The notes beneath the pieces were generated by a model that searched no databases, was not told where the DNA came from, and was given only the letters and a program-made list of their open reading frames with translations. Position numbers and translations under genes: made by a program. Below are positions 58,961 through 64,000 of a DNA stretch of 64,000 bases, piece after piece (positions within the stretch are counted from its first letter, which is position 1; the number at the start of each line of letters is the position of its first letter). This stretch comes from Turicibacter bilis (GTDB taxonomy: Bacteria; Bacillota_I; Bacilli_A; MOL361; Turicibacteraceae), in the NCBI RefSeq assembly GCF_024499055.1, contig NZ_CP071249.1, forward strand, positions 2,225,001-2,289,000. Reading direction: 5' to 3'.

Positions 58961-60340
58961 ATGATGACGGATATGACTAAAGGAAATGCAACAAAGTTAA
59001 TTCTTGCTTTTACGGTTCCTATTTTAATTGGGAACTTATTTCAACAACTTTATAGTATGGTTGATACAGCGATTGTTGGGCAGTTTGTGGGGGTGCAGGC
59101 TTTAGCAGCTGTTGGATCAACAGGCGGGTTAATTTTTTTAGTACAAGGATTTGTTAATGGATTAACCCATGGATTCTCAGTGATTGTTTCTCAACGATAT
59201 GGAGCGAATGATGAAGAAGGAATAAAAAAAGCAACAGCAACGTCGATTTATTTATCGGCTATTGCAACTGTTGTTTTAACGATTATTTGTGTACTTGGGG
59301 CTAAGTCTATTTTACAGTTGATGAATACGCCAGCCGATATTATGGACGAGGCCTCATTATATGTCATCATTTTCTTTGGGGGATTAGTAGCGACGATTGT
59401 TTATAACTTACTAGCTTCATTATTACGTGCATTTGGAGATAGTAAAACGCCGCTTTATTTTTTAATCTTAGCATCAATTACCAATATTGTTTTAGACCTT
59501 ATCTTAATTATTAATTTTAAGATGGGAGTAGCTGGAGCTGCCATTGCGACTGTTGTCTCACAAGGACTATCCGGCTTTTTATGCTATCTCTACATGTTAA
59601 AGAAATTTGACATTTTGGCATTGAAAAAAGAACACTTTAAATATGATCCATTACTTGTCAAAGAGCTAATGTTTGTATCATTACCAATGGCACTTCAATA
59701 CTCGATTACAGCGATTGGAGTAATGATTTTACAAGTTGCTGTGAATAGTTTTGGATCAACAACAGTAGCAGCTTTTACGGCAGCAAGTAAAGTGGAGCAG
59801 TTAGTTGTTCAACCAGGGATTGCACTGGGAATGACAATGGCAACATATTCAGCGCAAAACTTAGGAGCACGACAAATTGAACGTGTTCGTCAAGGAGTTC
59901 GCCAATGTACATGGATTACCTTAATTACAAATGCTTTAGCTGGGGTAATCGTTGTTTTATTTGGTAGTTATATCGTCCAATTATTTATCCCATCTGAAAA
60001 TATGGATGCCCTCCCATTATCACAACAATATTTAAACACTGTTTCGATTTTCTTCCCAATTTTAGGATTATTATTCTTGTATCGTTTTACATTACAAGGA
60101 ATTGGGAATACCGTTGTTCCAATGTTTGCAGGGGTCATGGAATTAATTATGCGTACATTAGTCGCCTTTACTTTACCAGGATTATTAGGTTATCAAGGGG
60201 TTTGTTTGGCTAGTCCATTCGCATGGATAGGAGCCACTGTTTGGTTACTATGGTCATACTTTAAAACGATGCCAAAGCTGCAAGCTAAACATGCCGCTCA
60301 ATCAATAGAATTAAAAGAATTGAAATTAGAGAACAGTTAA
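58961..60340 (+). CDS. MATE family efflux pump (fourth of four)
   Basis: A 459-residue transporter with twelve membrane segments. It opens TKGNATKLILAFTVPILIGNLFQQLYSMVDTAIVGQFVGVQALAAVG, the NorM/DinF-like MATE pattern, with VAAFTAASKVEQLVVQPGIALGMTMATYSAQNLGA in the second repeat. A short polar C-terminal tail follows. AAGGAGA lies 10 bp before ATG 58961; ATG 58964 is equally possible. Own terminator downstream. The substrate is unknown. Confidence 0.9.
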   Translation: MMTDMTKGNATKLILAFTVPILIGNLFQQLYSMVDTAIVGQFVGVQALAAVGSTGGLIFLVQGFVNGLTHGFSVIVSQRYGANDEEGIKKATATSIYLSAIATVVLTIICVLGAKSILQLMNTPADIMDEASLYVIIFFGGLVATIVYNLLASLLRAFGDSKTPLYFLILASITNIVLDLILIINFKMGVAGAAIATVVSQGLSGFLCYLYMLKKFDILALKKEHFKYDPLLVKELMFVSLPMALQYSITAIGVMILQVAVNSFGSTTVAAFTAASKVEQLVVQPGIALGMTMATYSAQNLGARQIERVRQGVRQCTWITLITNALAGVIVVLFGSYIVQLFIPSENMDALPLSQQYLNTVSIFFPILGLLFLYRFTLQGIGNTVVPMFAGVMELIMRTLVAFTLPGLLGYQGVCLASPFAWIGATVWLLWSYFKTMPKLQAKHAAQSIELKELKLENS

Positions 60341-60353
60341 TAAAATAGATGTA

Positions 60354-60387
60354 AGTCCAGCTTCTTATTTCGAAGTTGGATTTTTTC
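60354..60387 (+). terminator. Terminator of the fourth MATE gene
   Basis: TCCA-G-CTTC pairs with GAAG-T-TGGA (G-T pair) and is followed by T6. Confidence 0.8.
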
Positions 60388-60555
60388 TAAGGTAAATGTT
60401 TATAATAAAAAAGGAAACCTAAATATGATGTGATTTATTATTTAAATGGATAAAAGTAAACAGATGATTCCAATAATAAACCATGATTTATATATTCATG
60501 ATTTAAACTTTCGTGAATCCCTGACTATTAGATTGGAAAATAAAGTGCATTATGT

Positions 60556-60584
60556 TTGAAGAAGAGATAGTTAATGGTTATAAT
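60556..60584 (+). promoter_or_regulatory. Promoter of the superoxide reductase gene
   Basis: TTGAAG (60556-60561), a 17-bp spacer and a consensus TATAAT (60579-60584) predict a start near 60591 and a leader of about 36 nt. This rules out an in-frame ATG at 60552. Confidence 0.7.
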
Positions 60585-60626
60585 ATAAGTATATTTAGAG
60601 TTTCAAAATTGAATGGAGGAATAACA

Positions 60627-61007
60627 ATGAAATTTTATATTTGCCCTGAAAGTCAAACAGTTGTTGAAGTAGTAGCGGGACAACCTGCACCGTTAACTTG
60701 TGATGGAAAACCAATGGAAGAGTTAGTACCAAACTCAACTAATGCTGCTGTTGAAAAACACATGCCAGTTTTATCAGCTGAAAATGGAGTATTAAAAGTA
60801 TGTGTTGGTGAAGTTGAACACCCAAGTATCGAAAAACACTGGATCCCATTTGTAGCTGTTAAAGCTGGAGATTTAGTATTACGTCGCTCAATCAACGCAA
60901 CTGAAAAACCAGAAGCAATCTTCCCATTAGGAGATTTCAAAGGAGAAGTTGAAGTTTACGCTTGGTGTAATTTACACGGAATCTGGAAAGCTACAATCAC
61001 ATTATAA
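60627..61007 (+). CDS. Superoxide reductase (desulfoferrodoxin family) with degenerate N-terminal domain
   Basis: A 126-residue protein. The C-terminal neelaredoxin domain keeps the ligands of the active iron: His in VEKHMP, VEHPSIEKHW and Cys/His in WCNLHGIW. It reduces superoxide to peroxide in anaerobes. The N-terminal desulforedoxin-like domain (FYICPESQTVVEVV, then LTCDGKPM) retains only two of the four cysteines that bind the second iron, so that centre is probably absent. ATG 60627 follows GGAGG. Own promoter and terminator. Confidence 0.9.
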   Translation: MKFYICPESQTVVEVVAGQPAPLTCDGKPMEELVPNSTNAAVEKHMPVLSAENGVLKVCVGEVEHPSIEKHWIPFVAVKAGDLVLRRSINATEKPEAIFPLGDFKGEVEVYAWCNLHGIWKATITL

Positions 61008-61023
61008 TTTTCATGAATAGATG

Positions 61024-61053
61024 AGAGTCGGATTGAATCCGGCTCTTTTTTTG
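61024..61053 (+). terminator. Terminator of the superoxide reductase gene
   Basis: AGAGTCGGATT (61024-61034) pairs with AATCCGGCTCT (61036-61046, one G-T pair), followed by T7. Confidence 0.85.
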
Positions 61054-61108
61054 TATAAAAGTTTGTAAAATACAAAGTCTAAGACAGAAATTAAAGTGAG
61101 GTGTTTTT

Positions 61109-61567
61109 ATGAAGATAGGGATGGCCTGTGATCATGCAGGTATCGAATTAAAAGAAGAGATTAAAATCTATTTACAAAATGAAGGACATGAGGTTATTGA
61201 TTTTGAAACGAATCATGAAGAATCATGTGATTTACCAGATTACGTTTATCCCGCTTCAGTGGCTGTTAGTGAAGGGCAAGTAGAGCGTAAAATTTTAGTA
61301 GACGGCTTAGGCTATGGAAGTGCAATGATTGTAAATAAACTTCCTGGAATTTTTGCAGCTGTCTGCCAAGATCCCTTTTGTACGAGCTTGGCACGTTCGC
61401 ATTCAAATCCCAACGTTATTTGCCTTGATGGTAAATTTATTAGCTAGGCCCTTGCTCTCGAGATTGTTAAGACCTAGCTCTCTACTGACTATTTATCGAA
61501 CATCAAAAAATATACAACACGTGTGGAGAAAGTCATCCAGATTAATCAAAAACATGTGCGAGGCTAA
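61109..61567 (+). pseudogene. RpiB/LacAB-like isomerase gene with two in-frame TAG codons
   Basis: The frame begins MKIGMACDHAGIELKEEI, the RpiB/LacAB signature, and continues to LDGKFIS before TAG at 61445-61447. It then goes on in the same frame as ALALEIVKT, a second TAG at 61475-61477, and LSTDYLSNIKKYTTRVEKV to TAA at 61565-61567. The C-terminal half matches the usual RpiB end, where the second TAG replaces Trp. Full length would be 152 residues. The active-site loop also deviates (DGLGYGSAMIVNK for a CGTGIGMSIAANK-type loop). The family isomerises ribose or galactose 5/6-phosphates. Confidence 0.8.
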
Positions 61568-61602
61568 TAAGAAGTGATGAACTAAAGAAAGGTGATAATT
61601 AA

Positions 61603-62085
61603 ATGGAAGAATTATTAGCACGTCAAAAGACATTAATGTTAAGTACATTAACGAGTAATCACAGTCCATTCATTAGTTATGCGCCCTATATTATGAGAGG
61701 CCATGATATCTACATCTATATTAGTCAAACAGCAGAACATTATCATAATCTAGTGGCTAATCCAGCCTGCGCTATTATGATTATCGAAGATGAACATGAG
61801 GCAAAAACTATTTTTGCAAGACAACGCGTCTCTTTTGTTGCTTCTGCAACTTTAGTAGAAGAGGAGGAGGAAGTTTATGAATGGTTTAAAGAAGCCCATG
61901 ATCATAAAATGATTGAGCGTCTTCGTACCATGGATTTTGGATTCTTCAAATTAACATTAAAAAAAGGGCGATTAGTCAAAGGATTTGGACAAGCTTTTGA
62001 TATTAATTATTCAAATGGTATCCCAAGTTTAAGTCCAGTCGGTGGAGAAGGGACCGCTCATCAAGTACATCTCCAAAAATTGTGA
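61603..62085 (+). CDS. HugZ/HutZ-like pyridoxamine-phosphate-oxidase-fold protein
   Basis: A 160-residue split-barrel protein. It has MLSTLTSNHSPFISYAPYI at the start, the FARQRVSFVASATLV strand pair and the C-terminal MDFGFFKLTLKKGRLVKGFGQAFDI. The latter is the pattern of HugZ/HutZ heme-utilisation proteins, which bind and may degrade heme. A flavin-binding oxidoreductase is the alternative. It lies 36 bp after the broken rpiB-like gene. AAAGGTGAT precedes the ATG. Confidence 0.8.
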   Translation: MEELLARQKTLMLSTLTSNHSPFISYAPYIMRGHDIYIYISQTAEHYHNLVANPACAIMIIEDEHEAKTIFARQRVSFVASATLVEEEEEVYEWFKEAHDHKMIERLRTMDFGFFKLTLKKGRLVKGFGQAFDINYSNGIPSLSPVGGEGTAHQVHLQKL

Positions 62086-62249
62086 GTAATTAGACTCTTT
62101 TCAATTAAAAATTTTTTATGTAAAATAACAGTAATAAGTTAGCAGTGGGGTATTAGCTAAACTTATCGATGGATTAAGATTTAGAAGAGAAGAGAATTAA
62201 AGGTGATGGTATTTTAATCATATCATCACAAGGGAAGGATGGAGTCATC

Positions 62250-63044
62250 ATGAAATCGATAGACGTAATTAGTAAAACAACAAAGCCAGTGACAAAGGCA
62301 GATTGGTTAAAGCTTTTAAAACAATTAAATCTTGCTAGTGAAGAGTTATTAATTGTTTATACAGATTTAAAATCATTTGATTACGTTATTGGTGGAGCAC
62401 AAACCATTATCGAAGCAATTTATGAGGTGGCAGGTTATCATACAACGATTATTATGCCGGCTCATTCAATTAACCAAACATGTCCAACTTTCTTTGATGA
62501 ATCATTACCAAAGAAATGGAAATCGACTATTTATAAACACACACCAGCCTTTGATTCGGAAGTGTCACCGATTTTAGCAGGAGATGTTTCAGAAACTTTC
62601 GCAAGAAATCGAAACGTTTGTCGAAGTGAACATCCAATTGCTTCTTATTTAGCGTCAGGAAGAAAAGCAGATTGGTTTATGGCTAATCATCAATTACAAT
62701 CAATGTTTGGGGAAAATTCACCGTTACAAAAATTATATGCACAAGATGCCAAAATTTTATGTTTAGGTGTAGATTATACTCAGTTAACAGCACTTCATTT
62801 AGCTGAATATTTAGCTAATTGTCGTACAAAAACAACTCATGAAGCAGTAATTCTTGAAAATGGAAAACGTGCATTAGTAGAGTTTGAAGATTTAGCGTTA
62901 GATTCTAGTCAATTTAATGAGCTAGGAGCGGCTTATGAAAAAATAACTAATGTACAAAAGTATTCAGTTGGTGGAGGAAGTTGCTTCTTACTAGATTATC
63001 GATCATTGATAGACTTTGCTACGGATTATTTAAAATTAAATTAA
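62250..63044 (+). CDS. AAC(3)-family N-acetyltransferase (YokD-like)
   Basis: A 264-residue protein of the antibiotic N-acetyltransferase family. Landmarks: GGAQTIIEAIYEVAG, the TIIMPAHS strand, catalytic-region His in SEHPIASYLASGRKADW, then SPLQKLY and CLGVDYTQLTALHLAEY. Classical members acetylate the 3-amino group of aminoglycosides with acetyl-CoA; chromosomal YokD-like members have unproven substrates. No mobile element or resistance genes adjoin it, so an intrinsic role is more likely than acquired resistance. GGATGGAG precedes the ATG. Confidence 0.85.
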   Translation: MKSIDVISKTTKPVTKADWLKLLKQLNLASEELLIVYTDLKSFDYVIGGAQTIIEAIYEVAGYHTTIIMPAHSINQTCPTFFDESLPKKWKSTIYKHTPAFDSEVSPILAGDVSETFARNRNVCRSEHPIASYLASGRKADWFMANHQLQSMFGENSPLQKLYAQDAKILCLGVDYTQLTALHLAEYLANCRTKTTHEAVILENGKRALVEFEDLALDSSQFNELGAAYEKITNVQKYSVGGGSCFLLDYRSLIDFATDYLKLN

Positions 63045-63050
63045 AATTAG

Positions 63051-63085
63051 GGAGTAGGACATGAAATGTCTTACTCCTTTTTTTT
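63051..63085 (+). terminator. Bidirectional terminator between the acetyltransferase and cyclo-ligase genes
   Basis: GGAGTAGGACAT (63051-63062) pairs with ATGTCTTACTCC (63066-63077), with one G-T pair and T9. Confidence 0.85.
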
Positions 63086-63631
63086 ATAATAAATTTGTGA
63101 TTCTGTTATGACAAATTGCGGATTTACATCGTGTGATTCGGTTTCTATTTGATCAACGATTTGTAAATCAAATGCTAGTGCGATTTTATCTAAAGTAGGA
63201 TAACGATTTAAATAACGATCATAAAAACCTTTTCCATAACCAATTCGATGACAATTAATATCAAATACGACACCTGGCATAATCATAAGACCCTCGTTAT
63301 TAGAGATACACTCATTCGTCACAGGCTCTAATATTCCAAATGTACCAGTTGCTAAATCATCAAAGGTGTGAATCTGATAAAATTTCATTTCACCTTCAAT
63401 AATTTTAGGGACAGCAATGATTTTATTCAATTTCCAGGCTGTTTCGATGATTAATCTTGTGGATACTTCATGACGATAATCGATGTAAGTATAAACGATT
63501 GGTGCATTCAAAAAAGAAGGATGATGGCAGACCTTTTGTTGGATTTGTTTACTTTTTTCTAAGATTTCAGTTGCACTTAATTGGAGACGTTGAGAGATAA
63601 TTTCTTGGCGTAGTTGCTTTTTACTTTTCAT
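63071..63631 (-). CDS. 5-formyltetrahydrofolate cyclo-ligase
   Basis: A 186-residue enzyme of one-carbon metabolism that converts 5-formyl-THF to 5,10-methenyl-THF using ATP. It shows KKQLRQEIISQRLQL at the start and the ATP/Mg site MPGVVFDINCHRIGYGKGFYDRYL near residues 120-145. Also known as YgfA, FAU1 or YqgN. GAGGTG precedes the ATG on the minus strand. Divergent from a nucleotidyltransferase gene. Confidence 0.93.
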   Translation of the reverse strand: MKSKKQLRQEIISQRLQLSATEILEKSKQIQQKVCHHPSFLNAPIVYTYIDYRHEVSTRLIIETAWKLNKIIAVPKIIEGEMKFYQIHTFDDLATGTFGILEPVTNECISNNEGLMIMPGVVFDINCHRIGYGKGFYDRYLNRYPTLDKIALAFDLQIVDQIETESHDVNPQFVITESQIYYKKKE

Positions 63632-63704
63632 ATTCTCACCTCAAAAATTGATTATGCTCATTTTATGTTCAATCAGTTCGTATAATGTAAGTAGGAGGGA
63701 TAGG

Positions 63705-64000
63705 ATGGAAGAGATAATAAAGGAAATTATTTCAGAATATAAGAAACTTGATGAAGTGGAGGCCATTACATTAGCTGGTTCACGAGCAACAGGCCGAAAT
63801 GATCAGCAATCTGATATTGATCTGGATTTATTTATTACATGCCCAATTTCAATTGAGAAACGTCGTAGCATCGCATTAAAATTTGCTGATCAAATGGAAA
63901 TTGGAAATGAGTTTTTTGGAAGTTCTGATGAATATATTTTAAGAGATTTTAACATTGATATAGATATTTGTCTATTTAATTTAGAAGACATTGTGAATAA
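63705..64000 (+). CDS. Nucleotidyltransferase domain protein (partial, 3' end cut by window)
   Basis: 98 codons are visible. The polymerase-beta-like fold shows LAGSRATGRNDQQSDIDLDLFI, with the G-S motif and D-x-D metal ligands, and a third Asp in IDIDICLF. This resembles MNT-type or aminoglycoside-adenylyltransferase-like enzymes. GGAGGG lies 5 bp before ATG, and a TATAAT is at 63681-63686. Whether it belongs to a toxin-antitoxin (HEPN-MNT) pair depends on sequence beyond the window. Confidence 0.8.
   Translation, partial: MEEIIKEIISEYKKLDEVEAITLAGSRATGRNDQQSDIDLDLFITCPISIEKRRSIALKFADQMEIGNEFFGSSDEYILRDFNIDIDICLFNLEDIVN

Noticed and set aside
62250-63044. An acquired aminoglycoside resistance gene
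   Set aside because: The protein is of the AAC(3)/YokD family, but base composition matches the neighbours and no mobile element or other resistance gene is adjacent, so an intrinsic gene is more likely.

Overview
The window is a continuous piece of a low-GC, spore-forming Bacillota (Firmicutes) chromosome. The A/T-rich codon use, strong AGGAGG-type ribosome binding sites, dense Rho-independent terminators, small spore-coat genes and B. subtilis-like gene families (nrnA, pdxST, floT, csoR-copA-copZ) all fit. The overall gene content suggests a Turicibacter-like gut bacterium, but that is inference; no rRNA or marker gene is present to prove it. I found no rRNA, tRNA, CRISPR array or prophage.

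Layout. 1-3.3 kb: the end of a sugar/glycerol-phosphate ABC transporter (permease end plus lipoprotein), then nrnA and surE. 3.26-5.61 kb: a complete IS66-family element (tnpA-tnpB-tnpC) with terminal inverted repeats and a perfect 8-bp target duplication, inserted at the foot of the surE terminator. 5.6-10.1 kb: an HD-GYP protein, then pdxR divergent from pdxST (vitamin B6). 10.1-21.1 kb: rhodanese, two CotD-like spore coat genes, hemolysin III, cysteine desulfidase, flotillin, a VanY-type peptidase, a frameshifted lipoprotein, fructose-bisphosphate aldolase, an AI-2E-type permease and a MATE pump. 21.1-37.9 kb: metal and signalling region with a Crp-type regulator, a Zn/Cd P-type ATPase behind an ArsR/SmtB-type operator, a two-component system whose response regulator is split at a G7 tract, a ribokinase-like gene, a MATE pump behind a possible leader-peptide switch, a Cache-GGDEF-EAL protein, a ZIP transporter and csoR-copA-copZ. 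37.9-49.5 kb: an amino-acid or dicarboxylate exporter pair, a MarR-MATE (mepRA-like) unit, cold-shock protein, guanine deaminase, spore-coat genes, an HTH-TPR regulator, RNase Z and a broken dps. 49.5-57 kb: alpha-glucosidase, HAD phosphatase, alpha-galactosidase and its AraC-type regulator. 57-64 kb: an unusual repeat array, a flavin oxidase, a fourth MATE pump, a superoxide reductase, an rpiB-like gene with two in-frame stops, a HugZ-like protein, an AAC(3)-like acetyltransferase, 5-formyl-THF cyclo-ligase and the start of a nucleotidyltransferase.

Themes. Four different MATE pumps sit in four different regulatory settings. Copper, zinc and other metal transport is concentrated at 22-38 kb. 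Two c-di-GMP turnover proteins are present, both of phosphodiesterase type. Four genes carry disabling lesions (lipoprotein 16880-17339, response regulator 24504-25203, dps 49004-49450, rpiB-like 61109-61567).

The least explained structure is a family of intergenic repeats at 21.85, 47.97-48.10 and 57.15-57.40 kb. The last two share a head and a tail. The 57-kb copy carries three modules of the form CCCTA..AG(T/C)GGAGGA-hairpin-AGG..ACCCA; the 21.8-kb copy has one such module. I do not recognise this family.
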